Shown: positions 47,166 to 57,212, counted from the first letter of the stretch. The stretch is DNA of 64,000 nt from Xanthomonas sacchari (GCF_024266585.1 NZ_CP100647.1:4197001-4261000), one strand, 5' to 3'. Notes: generated by a model from the sequence alone, not told the origin. Numbers and translations are program-made.

Positions 47166-49687
47166 GACACCAGTTCCAGCCGCGCCCGGCCCGACGCGGG
47201 CGCGGCGAGCTTGAACAGCGCCACCGCGCGTTGCAGTTCCTCGGCCTGATCCTCCATCGCCCGCGCCGCCGCGGTGGCCTCCTCGACCAGCGCGGCGTTC
47301 TGCTGGGTCACCTCGTCCATCTGCACGATGGTCTTGCCCACCTGTTCGATGCCGGCGCTCTGTTCCTGCGAGGCGGCGGCGATCTCGCGCATGATGTCGG
47401 TGACCCGGCGCACGCTGGCCACCACCTCGCGCATGGTGTCGCCGGCGCCGTTGACCAGCGCGGTGCCGTCGTCGATCTTGCCGACCGAGGCATCGATCAG
47501 GCCCTTGATCTCGTGCGCGGCGGTCGCCGAGCGCTGCGCCAGCGCGCGCACCTCGCTCGCCACCACCGCGAAGCCGCGGCCCTGCTCGCCGGCGCGCGCC
47601 GCCTCCACTGCGGCATTGAGCGCCAGGATGTTGGTCTGGAAGGCGATGCCGTCGATCACGCCGATGATCTCGGCCATCTTCTTCGACGCGTCGGAAATCC
47701 CGGACATGGTCTCCACCACCTGCTCGACCACCGTACCGCCGCGCGAGGCCACGTCGGCGGTGTCCTGGGCCAGGCGGCTGGCCTGGTGCGCATGCTCGGC
47801 GTTCTGCTTCACCGTGGCGGTCAGTTCCTCCATCGAGGCCGCGGTCTCTTCCAGATTGGCCGCCTGCTGCTCGGTGCGGCGCGACAGGTCGTCGTTGCCG
47901 GCGGCGATCTCGCTGGCGGCGGTGTTGATCGCGGTGGTGGCCTGCTGGATGCGGCCGACGATGCCAGTCAGCTGCTCCACGGTGGCATTGGCGTCGTCGC
48001 GCATCTGCGCGAACACGCCATGGAACTCGCCGTGCATGCGCGCGGTGAGATCGCCCTGGGCCACGGCGCGCAACAGCGCCGACAGGGCCGAGAGGTTGCC
48101 TTCGGTCAGCTCCATCAGGCCGTTCAGCCCGACCACCATGCCGCGGAAGTCGTACTGGAAGCGCTCGGCGTCGCCGCGCCGGGAGAAATCGCCCGAGGCC
48201 GCGGCCTGCGCCAGTTCGGTGATGGCCTGGTTGATCGCCTGCAGGCTGCGCTTGGTCGTGCGCATCGCCTCGGTGATCGCCGCCTTTTCGCCCGGCAGCG
48301 GTTCCATGTCCACCTGCATGTTGCCGATCGCGTACTGCGCCATCACCTCGACCAGGCGCCGCTGCACGTCCACGTGCGCGGCGACCAGCGCGTTGGTGCC
48401 GTGGACCATGCGCCCGTACTCGCCGGGGAAGCGCGCGGCGTCCATCCGGTAGCTCATCTCGCCGGCGTCGTGGCGCTGCGCCATCTCCGCCTGCGCCTGC
48501 ATCACCGCCTGCAGCTGCGCCTGCATGCTGCCCATCGCGTCCAGCAACTGGCCCAGTTCGTCGTCGCGACGGTGCCGGACCTGGCTGTCCAGGCGCCCGG
48601 CGGCGACCGCGGAGGACACCCGCACCGCCTCGGCCAGCGGGTCGAGCACCTGCCGGCGCAGCAGCAGGTACAGCGCGCCGCTCAGCAACAGCGCCGAAAG
48701 CAGGCCGACCGCGGCGATGGTCCACAACAGCGCGCGCGCCTTGGCCATCACCAGTGCGTACGGCACCGAGATGCCCAGCGCGAACGCCTGCGGCGCATCG
48801 CCGATCTTCAGCGGCACGAACACGCTCAGCGCGTCCTCGCCGTCGCTGCGGCGATGGTCGAACACCACCTGGCCCTTGGCCACGCGCGCCAGCATGTCCT
48901 TCGACCAGGCGTCGTTGCGGGTCTTGCCGACCTGCTGCGGATCGCGGCTGGCCATCACCACGCCCCGCGGCGACAGCAGACTGGCATAGCCCTCGCCCAT
49001 CGGCCGCAGCGCGGCGATGCGCCGCTGCAGGGTATCGAGGGTGAAGTCGACGGTGACCACGCCCAGGAAACGGCCGTTCTCCAGAATCGGCGTGGCCAGC
49101 GTGGTCATCAGCGTGTCCTTGCCGGCCACCGGGTAGTAGTACGGCTCGATCACCACCGGCTTGTGCGTGTTGCGCGCCAGCAGGTACCAGTCGCCGTCGC
49201 CGGGCTTCTCGTAGTCGCGCAGCGCCTCGCGGACCAGCGTGCCGTTCTGCCGCGACCACCAGGTCATGTAGCGGCCGGTGGCGTCGTGGCCCTCGGCGCC
49301 GACAAAGCCTTTGTCGTTGCCGTCGAACGCGTCCGGCTCCCACATGGTGCTGATGCCCAACCACTGCGGATGCGCGTCGAGCTGGCTGCGCAACACTGCC
49401 GTGGCGGTGTCACGCGACAGGCCGCCGGCGCCGTGCTGCACGCGGAAGCTGTTGGCCAGCGCCTCGCTGGCGTCGAAGGCCACGCCGATCTCGCGCGACA
49501 CGCGCTGCGCTTCCAGTTGCGCCAGGTTCTCGATGCTGGTGCGCGAGGTCGACAGCAGCGCGTCGCTGCTGCGCCAGTAGATGATCATCGCGGTCAGGCC
49601 GAAGCAGGCCAGCGCGAGCAGGCCGGTACCCAGCATCAGGCGTTTGGCGACGCTGCCGCGACGGCGATGCGGCGAGGGAGTGGACAT
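47162..49687 (-). CDS. Methyl-accepting chemotaxis protein with dCache-type sensor
   Basis: An 841-residue inner-membrane chemoreceptor. TM1 is about 17–38, followed by a large periplasmic Cache-type domain (about 40–310; [31 protein letters not shown]), TM2 (about 317–344), a HAMP domain and a long linker with a second HAMP-like segment. The signalling domain has the hairpin tip [21 protein letters not shown] (about 697–717). No NWETF receptor tail is present. The ligand is unknown; Cache domains of this type often bind amino acids or organic acids. The stop overlaps the start of the TorF-like gene. Confidence 0.93.
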   Translation of the reverse strand: MSTPSPHRRRGSVAKRLMLGTGLLALACFGLTAMIIYWRSSDALLSTSRTSIENLAQLEAQRVSREIGVAFDASEALANSFRVQHGAGGLSRDTATAVLRSQLDAHPQWLGISTMWEPDAFDGNDKGFVGAEGHDATGRYMTWWSRQNGTLVREALRDYEKPGDGDWYLLARNTHKPVVIEPYYYPVAGKDTLMTTLATPILENGRFLGVVTVDFTLDTLQRRIAALRPMGEGYASLLSPRGVVMASRDPQQVGKTRNDAWSKDMLARVAKGQVVFDHRRSDGEDALSVFVPLKIGDAPQAFALGISVPYALVMAKARALLWTIAAVGLLSALLLSGALYLLLRRQVLDPLAEAVRVSSAVAAGRLDSQVRHRRDDELGQLLDAMGSMQAQLQAVMQAQAEMAQRHDAGEMSYRMDAARFPGEYGRMVHGTNALVAAHVDVQRRLVEVMAQYAIGNMQVDMEPLPGEKAAITEAMRTTKRSLQAINQAITELAQAAASGDFSRRGDAERFQYDFRGMVVGLNGLMELTEGNLSALSALLRAVAQGDLTARMHGEFHGVFAQMRDDANATVEQLTGIVGRIQQATTAINTAASEIAAGNDDLSRRTEQQAANLEETAASMEELTATVKQNAEHAHQASRLAQDTADVASRGGTVVEQVVETMSGISDASKKMAEIIGVIDGIAFQTNILALNAAVEAARAGEQGRGFAVVASEVRALAQRSATAAHEIKGLIDASVGKIDDGTALVNGAGDTMREVVASVRRVTDIMREIAAASQEQSAGIEQVGKTIVQMDEVTQQNAALVEEATAAARAMEDQAEELQRAVALFKLAAPASGRARLELVS

Positions 49688-50160
49688 GACGACTTCCTTG
49701 GCAGGGGGAGGGATACGGTCTTGGGGTCACACGCCGCGCCGTCTCCGTCGCCGATGGCCCGCCAGGGACGCCTTCCCCACCGGGCCACGACGCGCCGCCG
49801 GACATCACCTCCGGGTGCTGCTGCATGCGCCCCACCCTCTGGCTATCGTCCCGCCATCCGCAAACTTGATGGCCGCTCCGCGCCAAGCCGATGAATGGGC
49901 AGAGGTTCCCGGTGAAAACGCGCGGTAGCGCGCAGTTCCCTGCTGCACGTTTGCGCTGGTGAACAGCCGGGTGCACGGGTGCAACGCGGCGTGCCGACAG
50001 CAGCACAGCAGCAACGGGGAACGGATGACGACGGCTGCGTAGGTGCGTGGCCGAGCGCCAGGCGCTCACGCCCGTGCGCAGTAAGGGCAGCTGCGCGCGG
50101 CGCGTACGCAACGCGCTGTGCGGCCGGCAAGGCAGCGCGCGCGGACGGCGCGCGCTGCGC
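49688..50160. other. 473-base gap without a recognisable gene
   Basis: Between the chemoreceptor start and the DUF3228 stop. It presumably contains the chemoreceptor promoter; I see no clear -35/-10 pair, repeat or credible reading frame. Confidence 0.4.
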
Positions 50161-50718
50161 TTACGGACGCCAGTTGGCGTTGTGTTCCCAGAACGCCACG
50201 CTGCGCCGATAAGCGTCGCGATCCAGCGGTACGCCCGAGCCACCCTCCTCCACGCCCAGCGCATTGCGCAGCATGGTGATCGGCGCCATCGGAATCTCCT
50301 GCGGCTCGGCGGTGTACAGGCAACCGACCACGCCCCAGTCGGCCTCGATCGGCGCGCCCTCGTGCGCGAGTTGCGCGCGGCTGTAGAGGATCGGCAGCAG
50401 GTACTCGGCCACCGGCGGCTCGACGCCCTCGAACCAGCGCACCAGCACCGGCAACTCCTCACGGCTGCGCGCCTCGTAGCCGGAACGCAGCAGGCGCCGG
50501 TTGGCGTCGGTGATCGGCACGGTCAGGCAGCGCGTCGAGGTCCAGTTGCGGTGCACGTGCAGCTTGCAGAACGGCGCGTAGCCGTCCAGCACCTGCAGCG
50601 GCGCATGCGCGTTGAGGTGCTGCTCGAACTGCTCCGGCGTGCAATCCTGGATCGCATTGCGGCGCCCATCGCGCGGGAACAGGCGGGTGCGGGCGAACGG
50701 CGTGAGGACGATGGACAT
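50161..50718 (-). CDS. DUF3228 family protein
   Basis: A 185-residue cytosolic protein of unknown function. The segments ELPVLVRWFEGVEPP, EAPIEADWGVVGCL-like text and PITMLRNALGVEEGGSG suit the DUF3228 family. There is no signal peptide or membrane segment. The start MSIVLTPFART is chosen because the upstream frame is non-coding in character. A broken copy of its 3' end lies at 39275–39400. Confidence 0.6.
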   Translation of the reverse strand: MSIVLTPFARTRLFPRDGRRNAIQDCTPEQFEQHLNAHAPLQVLDGYAPFCKLHVHRNWTSTRCLTVPITDANRRLLRSGYEARSREELPVLVRWFEGVEPPVAEYLLPILYSRAQLAHEGAPIEADWGVVGCLYTAEPQEIPMAPITMLRNALGVEEGGSGVPLDRDAYRRSVAFWEHNANWRP

Positions 50719-50823
50719 GGCGTCGTGGCGAACGAGGGCGCACCAGCGTAGCGCGCGGCAGGGCCAGTGCCCACCGCTGCCACCGTCGCCGCGCCGGCAA
50801 ACCCCGGTGTTCGGAGACCCCAC

Positions 50824-50890
50824 GTAGCAGCGGCTTCAGCCGCGACAGGCGCTATCGGTAACGCCCTGCGTGGCTGAAGCCGCTCCTACA
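50824..50890. repeat. REP-like hairpin
   Basis: GTAGCAGCGGCTTCAGCCGC and its near-complement GCGTGGCTGAAGCCGCTCC with TAC form a long stem around a 15–17 base loop. It is located between two leftward genes, just after the stop of the M14-like peptidase's upstream neighbour, and is related to the elements at 22.2 and 55.4 kb. Confidence 0.75.
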
Positions 50891-50911
50891 GGGCACGCAG
50901 CCGGCTTGCGG

Positions 50912-51832
50912 CTACGGATGCGCCAGGGCGTAGTCGATCGCCGCGCGCACCGCCGCCACCTGTGCGGCGTTGCACTGCTGCGGCGTGGCGCTGGCGCTGT
51001 CCGGGTAGACCTCGGTGGTGGTGGCGTAGCGCGCGTCGGTGATGCCCGCGCACAGCCCCAGCCGCTTCACCGGATAGTTGATGACCCCCGGCGCCGCCAG
51101 CGGCGTGCCGATGAGTTCGCCGGCGGCGTCGGCCGGGGCGATATGGGTGACCTGCGCCACCGCGGCCAGCACCGCCTGCTGGAACGCCGGCTGCGGATTG
51201 TCGCTGTCGCCGACCAGGTAGAAGCCGTCGGGAATGCCGCCGGGCGCGTAGGCGACGCCATCGCGCGCGGCCAGCGCCGGGCGGAACTCGGACTCGTCGC
51301 TGTCGGTGGTCTCGTGCAGGTCGATGTGCATGCGCACCCGATCGCGCAGCGGCGCGACCAGGCGCAGCAGCGCCGCCGACTCCTGCGCCGGGCTGTCGGC
51401 GCGGAACGAACGGTTGGGATCCAACGCATCGGCGTTCCAGCGGTGGATGCGCTCGTACGCCCAGGGACTCACGCACGGCGCCACCAGCACGTTGGCGCGG
51501 CCGGCGTAGTCCTCGGCATGCTGCTGTGCGAACTGCAACGCGCCGTGCACGCCGCTGGTCTCGTAGCCGTGCACGCCGCCGGTGACCAGCATGCACGGCA
51601 GCGCATCGTCCCAGCCGCGGCTGCGCAGCGCCAGCAGCGGATAGCGCGCCTGCGCGTACGCCAGTTCGCCGTACTCGACCACCTCCCATGGCCCGCGCAG
51701 GCGCTCGATGGCCGCGACCACCTCGTCCTGGTAGCTGCGCCGGCGCGGCTGCGTGGCCAGCCAGGCCGCCTTCTCGGCGGCGCCCCAGGGCACGCCGGGG
51801 GTTCCGATCGGATAGAAGGCTGCACTGGTCAT
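50912..51832 (-). CDS. M14-family zinc carboxypeptidase-like protein
   Basis: A 306-residue cytosolic protein with the M14 metal and catalytic pattern: GGVHGYETSG (HxxE), DPNRSF, and RMHIDLHETTDSD. It resembles the DUF2817/succinylglutamate-desuccinylase-like branch rather than digestive carboxypeptidases. The lack of a signal peptide argues for an intracellular amide or peptide substrate. ATG 51832 is used; the 68 residues in frame upstream are Arg-rich and not coding in character. Confidence 0.75.
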   Translation of the reverse strand: MTSAAFYPIGTPGVPWGAAEKAAWLATQPRRRSYQDEVVAAIERLRGPWEVVEYGELAYAQARYPLLALRSRGWDDALPCMLVTGGVHGYETSGVHGALQFAQQHAEDYAGRANVLVAPCVSPWAYERIHRWNADALDPNRSFRADSPAQESAALLRLVAPLRDRVRMHIDLHETTDSDESEFRPALAARDGVAYAPGGIPDGFYLVGDSDNPQPAFQQAVLAAVAQVTHIAPADAAGELIGTPLAAPGVINYPVKRLGLCAGITDARYATTTEVYPDSASATPQQCNAAQVAAVRAAIDYALAHP

Positions 51833-52111
51833 GGGGCGGCTCCGCGTCGACAGGTGAGGGCGGCGACTGTAGCAAAGCGCACCGGCGGCGACGCCGCATA
51901 CAACGGAAACCCGGCATCGGTAACGCACCCGCGCGGAAGCGGATACCGATCCCGCTTTCGCGCGCTGTCGCCATGAATACGTATGTAGCGCGCGCATGTT
52001 GCGCCGCGATGCGCGCTTAGCATCCTCCCGCCGCACGCCAGCCGCGCGGCGACCTCACGCCCCTGTCCGGCAGGCGCCGTGCCTGTGCCCACGCAACGAG
52101 GAGATCGAACG

Positions 52112-53536
52112 ATGCGCGTCCCATCCGCTGCAAATCGTCTGCTGCGCCTGCATCGCTGGCGCGGCCTGCTGGTCGGCCTGCTGCTGCTCCTGGCCACCGC
52201 CAGCGCCCAGGCCGACGTCATCCTGCACGCGTTCAACTGGCGCTACGCCACCGTGGAAGCGCGCGCCGCGCAGATCGCCGCCGCCGGCTACCGCAAGGTG
52301 CTGGTGGCGCCGGCCTACCGCTCGCAGGGCGACGCCTGGTGGGCGCGCTACCAGCCGCAGGACATGCGCCTGATCGACAACCCGCTCGGCGACACCGATG
52401 CCTTCGCCAGCATGGTGCAGGCGCTGAAGGCGGTCGGCGTGGAGACCTATGCCGACGTGGTGCTCAACCACATGGCCAACGAGGCGGCCACGCGCGCGGA
52501 CCTGAACTACCCGGGCAGCGCGGTACTCGGCCAGTACGCCGCCAATCCGCAGCGCTATGCGTCGCTGCGGCTGTTCGGCGACCTGTCGCAGAATTTCCTC
52601 AGCGCCAGCGATTTCGGCCCGGCGCAGTGCATCACCGACTACAACGATTCCTACCAGGTGCGCACCTACCGCATCTGCGGCGGCGGCAGCGATCCCGGCC
52701 TGCCGGACCTGGGCGGCAACGACTGGGTGGTGCAGCAGCAGCGCAACTACCTGCTGGCGCTGAAGGCGCTGGGCGTGACCGGCTTCCGCATCGACGCGGC
52801 CAAGCACATGACCTTCGACCATCTGAACAAGGTGCTCGACGCGCAGGTGCGCGCCGGCGTGCTGGTGTTCGGCGAGGTGATCACCGGCGGCGGCAGCGGC
52901 AATGCCGACTACGACCAGTTCCTGGCGCCGTACCTGCAGGCCACCCCGCACGCGGCCTACGACTTCCCGCTGTTCAATTCGGTGCGCAACGCCTTCGCCT
53001 ACGGCGGCAGCATGGACCTGCTGGTGGATCCGGGCGCCTATGGCCAGGCGCTGCCGGGCGCGCGTGCAGTGACCTTCGCCATCACCCACGACATCCCCAA
53101 CAACGCCGGTTTCCGCTACGCGATCATGGATCCGGTCGACGAGACCCTGGCCTACGCCTACCTGCTCGGCCGCGACGGCGGCGTGCCGATGGTGTACTCG
53201 GACAACAACGAGAGCGGCGACAACCGCTGGGTCAACGCCTACCAGCGCGAGGACCTCAAGCGCATGGTCGGCTTCCACAACGCCGCGCAGGGCCGCGACA
53301 TGCAGGTGCTGGCGCACGGTGCCTGCTACCTGCTGTTCCGCCGCGGCGACCTGGGCATCGTCGGCATCAACAAGTGCGGCGACACCGTCACCGCCGCGGT
53401 GCCGATGAACGGCAGCGTGCTGCGCTGGAACGTCGACTACACCGATGCGCTGGGCTCCGGCAGCGTGGTGCGCATTTCCAGCGGCAGCTACACCTTCAGC
53501 CTGCCGCCGCGGCAGGCGCGGATGTGGCAGCGCTGA
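52112..53536 (+). CDS. Secreted alpha-amylase (GH13)
   Basis: A 474-residue exported enzyme that cuts alpha-1,4 glucans. The signal peptide ends near residue 34 (ATASAQAD). GH13 active-site regions are VVLNH, GFRIDAAKH (nucleophile Asp228), VFGEVITG (acid/base Glu255) and ITHDIPNN (Asp327). The C-terminal beta domain closes SLPPRQARMWQR. The start has GAGGAGA nine bases upstream. No starch-binding module is attached. It stands alone, followed by a hairpin. Confidence 0.92.
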   Translation: MRVPSAANRLLRLHRWRGLLVGLLLLLATASAQADVILHAFNWRYATVEARAAQIAAAGYRKVLVAPAYRSQGDAWWARYQPQDMRLIDNPLGDTDAFASMVQALKAVGVETYADVVLNHMANEAATRADLNYPGSAVLGQYAANPQRYASLRLFGDLSQNFLSASDFGPAQCITDYNDSYQVRTYRICGGGSDPGLPDLGGNDWVVQQQRNYLLALKALGVTGFRIDAAKHMTFDHLNKVLDAQVRAGVLVFGEVITGGGSGNADYDQFLAPYLQATPHAAYDFPLFNSVRNAFAYGGSMDLLVDPGAYGQALPGARAVTFAITHDIPNNAGFRYAIMDPVDETLAYAYLLGRDGGVPMVYSDNNESGDNRWVNAYQREDLKRMVGFHNAAQGRDMQVLAHGACYLLFRRGDLGIVGINKCGDTVTAAVPMNGSVLRWNVDYTDALGSGSVVRISSGSYTFSLPPRQARMWQR

Positions 53537-53552
53537 GCTTGTGCGCCGGAGC

Positions 53553-53572
53553 GGCGCGCCCCGAGGCGCGCC
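53553..53572. terminator. Hairpin after the amylase gene
   Basis: Two self-complementary GGCGCGCC blocks separated by CCGA form an 8-bp stem 17 bases after the amylase stop. There is no T-tract, so intrinsic termination would be weak. Confidence 0.4.
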
Positions 53573-53643
53573 CAGCGGGGACAGCATCGCCGATCCGGGC
53601 GGCGCGGTGGCGGCGGCCGCGCCGATGCGGCGGCCAGCGCTTC

Positions 53644-53674
53644 TTGCACATCCATCCGGATGAAGAGATATACT
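53644..53674 (+). promoter_or_regulatory. metF promoter
   Basis: TTGCAC (53644–53649) and TATACT (53669–53674) are separated by 19 bases, with the palindrome CATCCGGATG (53653–53662) in the spacer. The predicted start near 53682 lies after the upstream ATG (53660), so the gene must begin at 53702. Confidence 0.55.
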
Positions 53675-53701
53675 GACCGCATTGCCCGCCGCGCTGCGCC
53701 C

Positions 53702-54544
53702 ATGACCGCCATCAGCTTCGAGTTCTATCCGCCCAAGACCGACGAACAGCGCGCGCAGCTCGACCGCACCGCCGCGCGGTTGAAGGCCCACGCGCCGGAG
53801 TACGTGTCCTGCACCTTCGGCGCCGGCGGCTCGACCCTGAGCTACACCTCCGAGACCGTGCGCCACCTCAAGCAGCACCATCGCTTCGAGGCCGCGCCGC
53901 ACCTGTCCTGCGTGGGCGGCAGCCGCGAGGAGATCCGCGAACTGCTCAAGCTGTATCGCGCCATCGGCTGCCGCCGCCTGGTCGCGCTGCGCGGCGACCT
54001 GCCGTCCGGCATGGGCCACCCGGGCGACCTGCGCTACGCCGCCGACCTGATCGCCTTCATCCGCGCCGAGCACGGCGATGCCTTCCGCCTGGAAGTGGGC
54101 GCGTACCCGGAGACGCATCCGCAGGCCAACGACGCGCTCAGCGACCTGCGCCACTTCAAGGCCAAGGTCGACGCCGGCGCCGATGCGGCCATCACCCAGT
54201 ACTTCTACAACGCCGACGCCTACTTCCACTTCGTCGACGCGGTGCGCAAGCTCGGCGTGCAGATCCCGATCGTGCCCGGCATCATGCCGATCTCCAACTT
54301 CAGCCAGCTGCGCCGCTTCTCCGAGCAGTGCGGCGCGGAAATCCCGCGCTGGATCGGCAAGCGCATGCAGGCCTACGGCGACGATGCCGAGGCCATCCGC
54401 GAGTTCGGTGCAGACGTGGTCGCCACGCTGTGCCAGCGCCTGATCGACGGCGGCGCGCCCGGGCTGCATTTCTACACGCTCAACCTGGCCAAGCCGACCA
54501 CCAGCGTGCTGGCGCGCCTGCGCTCAGCCGGCGGCGCCGGCTGA
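53702..54544 (+). CDS. metF: 5,10-methylenetetrahydrofolate reductase
   Basis: A 280-residue cytosolic flavoenzyme making 5-methyl-THF, the methyl donor for methionine synthesis. Signatures are SFEFYPPKTDEQ at the start, SCTFGAGGST, LVALRGDLP, VGAYPETHP and QYFYNADAYF. I use ATG 53702, because the earlier in-frame ATG (53660) lies inside the promoter and the family begins directly before the SFEFYPP segment. With metK and ahcY in this window it supplies the methyl cycle. Confidence 0.95.
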   Translation: MTAISFEFYPPKTDEQRAQLDRTAARLKAHAPEYVSCTFGAGGSTLSYTSETVRHLKQHHRFEAAPHLSCVGGSREEIRELLKLYRAIGCRRLVALRGDLPSGMGHPGDLRYAADLIAFIRAEHGDAFRLEVGAYPETHPQANDALSDLRHFKAKVDAGADAAITQYFYNADAYFHFVDAVRKLGVQIPIVPGIMPISNFSQLRRFSEQCGAEIPRWIGKRMQAYGDDAEAIREFGADVVATLCQRLIDGGAPGLHFYTLNLAKPTTSVLARLRSAGGAG

Positions 54545-54570
54545 GCGTCGCGGCCCCTGTGCGGCCGCTC

Positions 54571-54671
54571 GGGATTGGGGATTGGGGATTGGGGATTGGG
54601 GATTGGCAACAGCGGCGCACATGCGCGCCGACCCCGCTTTGGCGAATCCCCAATCCCCAATCCCCAATCCC
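54571..54671. repeat. Inverted GGGGATT heptad arrays
   Basis: About five copies of GGGGATT (54571–54606) are followed, after a 38-base loop, by about four copies of its complement AATCCCC (54645–54671). The arms can form a 27-bp or longer stem downstream of metF. The same heptad occurs at 1253–1280 and 55338–55353. Confidence 0.8.
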
Positions 54672-54726
54672 GGCGTTCCTAAGGCATTCGCCCAGCAGTC
54701 ACGCCAGCTGCGGCTACCCTGCGCCG

Positions 54727-55332
54727 ATGCGCGCCCTTCCGCCGATGCCGCTGCTCCTGTGCCTGTGCATGTTCGCGCTGCCCGCCGCGGCGCAGCGGGT
54801 GAATCGCTGCAGCGGCCCCGACGGCACCACCGTGTTCAGCGATCGCCGCTGCGAGGACGTCGGCGCGATCGACCGACTGCCGCCACCGGCCGCGCCCGGC
54901 AACGTCGGCGGCAGCACCGGCGATCCGGCGCCGCCGCAGTGCGTGCGCCGGCTCAGCGTGCTGGCACAGCAGATCCGCACCGCGGTGGCGACCCGCGACG
55001 TCAACCGGCTGTCGGCGCTGTACTGGTGGAACGGCGTCTCCGACGCCGGCGCGCAACGCATTCTCGACCGGCTCGACGCGATCGTGCGCCGTCCGCTGGT
55101 CGCGATCGTGCCGGTATTGCCGGACGACGCGGCAGAGACCGCGGCCGCCACGCCCGCCGCAGCCGCGGAAACGCCGATGCCGGGCACGCCGGACGGCGAC
55201 GGCACCGACGGCCCACCGCGCCGGCGCGCGACCGGCCTGCGCCTGCAACAGACCTTGAGCGGCAGCATTACCCCGGCGTCCACCGTGCTGGGGCTGCGCC
55301 GGCAGTACGACTGTTTCTGGATCAGTTTTTGA
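54727..55332 (+). CDS. Exported DUF4124-like protein
   Basis: A 201-residue secreted protein. The signal peptide (MRALPPMPLLLCLCMFALPAAAQ) leads directly into NRCSGPDGTTVFSDRRCEDV, the cysteine-paired DUF4124 motif found in many Xanthomonas exported proteins. The middle (140–165) is low-complexity Ala/Pro/Thr. The C-terminal part (LRLQQTLSGSITPAST, YDCFWISF) is unrecognised. The function is unknown. Confidence 0.7.
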   Translation: MRALPPMPLLLCLCMFALPAAAQRVNRCSGPDGTTVFSDRRCEDVGAIDRLPPPAAPGNVGGSTGDPAPPQCVRRLSVLAQQIRTAVATRDVNRLSALYWWNGVSDAGAQRILDRLDAIVRRPLVAIVPVLPDDAAETAAATPAAAAETPMPGTPDGDGTDGPPRRRATGLRLQQTLSGSITPASTVLGLRRQYDCFWISF

Positions 55333-55389
55333 GAGGCGGGGATTGGGGATTCGCGACGGCGACTTGCCCGTACGCGCCTCCCCTTCGCG

Positions 55390-55566
55390 CAGGAGCAGTT
55401 TTAGCCGCGGCGTGTCGGCAATCCGATGTGGCGGCTGGAGCCGCTCCCACAGGTGTGGCGCCAGCCTCGTCGGAGGATCACTGTGGGAGGACTTCAGTCC
55501 CGACGCATTGCGCCATCGGACAGCGCGCTCCTTCGCGCGTCGCGGCTGCATGACAGTCGACTCCTG
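55390..55566. repeat. Composite REP-like dispersed repeat
   Basis: This copy has GGAGCAGTTTTAGCCGC paired with GCGGCTGGAGCCGCTCC, then GTGGGAGGACTTCAGTCCCG (55483–55502), then CGCGGCTGCATGACAGTCGA (55541–55560). Order and spacing resemble the element at 22165–22330. It fills the gap between two convergent genes, the usual place for REP elements. Confidence 0.75.
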
Positions 55567-55591
55567 CGGGAAGCGGTTGTTGCCGCCCGAC

Positions 55592-56554
55592 TCATGCCAC
55601 ATCGGCCGCCAACGGCCATAGTCCGCGGATCGCGGCGATGCCCTGGCCGCCGTGGCGGCGCGCCTCGGCCACCTGGGTCGGCGCCAGGCCACCGATCGGG
55701 TAGATCGGCAGGGCGACCTGCTCGCGCAGGCGCTCGAACGCTTCCCAGCCCAGCGTTGCGGCGCCCGGATGGCTCGCGGTGGCCGCCAGCGGCCCCACCA
55801 CCGCGAAATCGCAGCCGAGGCGCTGCGCCGCCTGCAATTCCTCGAGACTGTGGCAGGACGCGGCCACCGGCTGCCCGTCCGGCAACGGACGCGCCTGCCA
55901 CTGCGGCAGCTGCTCCGCGCCCAGGTGCACGCCCACGCCCAGTTCCTGCGCCAGCGCCACGTCGCGGTTGAGCAGCACCTGTGCGCCACGCGTCGCGCAC
56001 AGCGCCGCCGCGGTCCGCGCCAGTGGCGCCCATTGCTCGGCCGGCAGGCCGCGCGCGCGCAACTGCACGCGGCGCACGCCGGCGTCCAGCGCGCGCTCCA
56101 GCGCCGTCAACCAGGGGCCTGGCTCGGCCGGCTCCGGCGTCACCAGGTAGCAGGCGGGCTGGCGCAGCATCGCCACCACCGGCTGGTCGGCCGGCGGCAT
56201 CGGGTAGCGGCCCAGCTTGTCCGCGGCCACCCAGGTCAGCGCCTGGCCCTCGCGGCCGCGCGGCGTGCCCTTCCACGACAGTACCTGGCGCACTTCCAGG
56301 CGCAGCCGCTTGTCCGGATAGCGCTGCGGCACCTCCATCAGCCAGTCGCCGACCACCGCCTCGATGCCCAGCTCCTCCTGCAGTTCGCGCACCAGCGCCT
56401 GCTCCGAGGTTTCGCCGGGCTCGCGCTTGCCGCCGGGGAATTCCCACAGGCCGGCCAGGTCGCGGCCCTCGGTGCGGCGGGCGAGCAGGATACGGCCGCG
56501 CGCATCGGTGATGACGCCGGCGACGACATGGATGGATCTGAGCGGTTCGGACAT
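55592..56554 (-). CDS. Nudix hydrolase / thiamine-phosphate-synthase-like fusion
   Basis: A 320-residue cytosolic protein. The N-terminal MutT-type domain (about 8–130) has an intact Nudix box, GKREPGETSEQALVREL followed by QEELGI, and probably cleans 8-oxo-dGTP from the nucleotide pool. The C-terminal domain (about 135–318) is ThiE-like (VQLRARGL, LLNRDVALAQELGVGVHLG, DFAVVGPLAATASHPG, PIYPIGGL). This fusion is a known family located near secA, as in E. coli where mutT follows secA. Whether the ThiE part is active is uncertain. Confidence 0.88.
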   Translation of the reverse strand: MSEPLRSIHVVAGVITDARGRILLARRTEGRDLAGLWEFPGGKREPGETSEQALVRELQEELGIEAVVGDWLMEVPQRYPDKRLRLEVRQVLSWKGTPRGREGQALTWVAADKLGRYPMPPADQPVVAMLRQPACYLVTPEPAEPGPWLTALERALDAGVRRVQLRARGLPAEQWAPLARTAAALCATRGAQVLLNRDVALAQELGVGVHLGAEQLPQWQARPLPDGQPVAASCHSLEELQAAQRLGCDFAVVGPLAATASHPGAATLGWEAFERLREQVALPIYPIGGLAPTQVAEARRHGGQGIAAIRGLWPLAADVA

Positions 56555-56837
56555 GGCGCAAGCTTGCCGTTTCCGGCGCCGCCAGCGCAATGAACCCGGT
56601 TCACATCGGCGCGATCGGCCATGAAGGGCCGCCCCGCGCAGCCGGGCGATCCAGGGCCAGGCGGTGCGCTGCGCGAGGACGTGCCTTGATCGCCGGATCC
56701 TGCCAGGCCGGCACAAAACCAGGATCGGGGCGGGCGTCAGGCGTGCGCAGGCCGGCCTGTCGCGCGGCGGCCCCGCCGCTCGGCGCCGTGCTGCCGCGTG
56801 CCTGGCGGCGGCGCCGCGCGTCCGCAGCGCCATTCGC

Positions 56838-57212
56838 TCAGGCGTCCAGGCGGTGACCGATCCGCCACAGCACGCCGCCGGGATCGTGCAGGGTGAAGTC
56901 GCGCATACCCCAGGGCCGATCCTCTGGATCGCCCAGGCGCGCGCCGTAGAGGCCGGCCAGGTCGGTCGCCTGCAGGCGCCGCCACCAGGCATCGGCGTCC
57001 TCCACCCACAGATGCAGGACGAGATGGTGCGCCAAGCCTTCGTGGTAGAAATCCTGCAGCAGGAACGCGCAGCGATCGCCATGGCGGAAGCAGATCAGGC
57101 CGTCGCCGAGCGGCTCGGGCGCAAATCCCAGTGCCGCGTAGAACCGCGCCGACAGCGCGACATCGCGCGCCGGCACGAACACCTTCAGTTCCAGGCTGGG
57201 GGACGGTTGCAC
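56838..57212 (-). CDS. VOC-family (glyoxalase/bleomycin-resistance fold) protein
   Basis: A 124-residue cytosolic protein with the paired beta-alpha-beta-beta-beta units of the vicinal oxygen chelate superfamily: LELKVFVPARDVALSARFY near the start, HLVLHLWVEDADAWW in the middle and FTLHDPGGVLWRIGHR at the end. The His and Glu/Asp positions could bind a metal. The substrate is unknown; it is too generic to call glyoxalase I or an antibiotic-binding protein. Confidence 0.8.
   Translation of the reverse strand: MQPSPSLELKVFVPARDVALSARFYAALGFAPEPLGDGLICFRHGDRCAFLLQDFYHEGLAHHLVLHLWVEDADAWWRRLQATDLAGLYGARLGDPEDRPWGMRDFTLHDPGGVLWRIGHRLDA

Noticed and set aside
53660-53701. Earlier in-frame ATG for metF
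   Set aside because: It lies between the -35 and -10 boxes and adds 14 residues (MKRYTDRIARRAAP) not typical of MetF; ATG 53702 fits the family.
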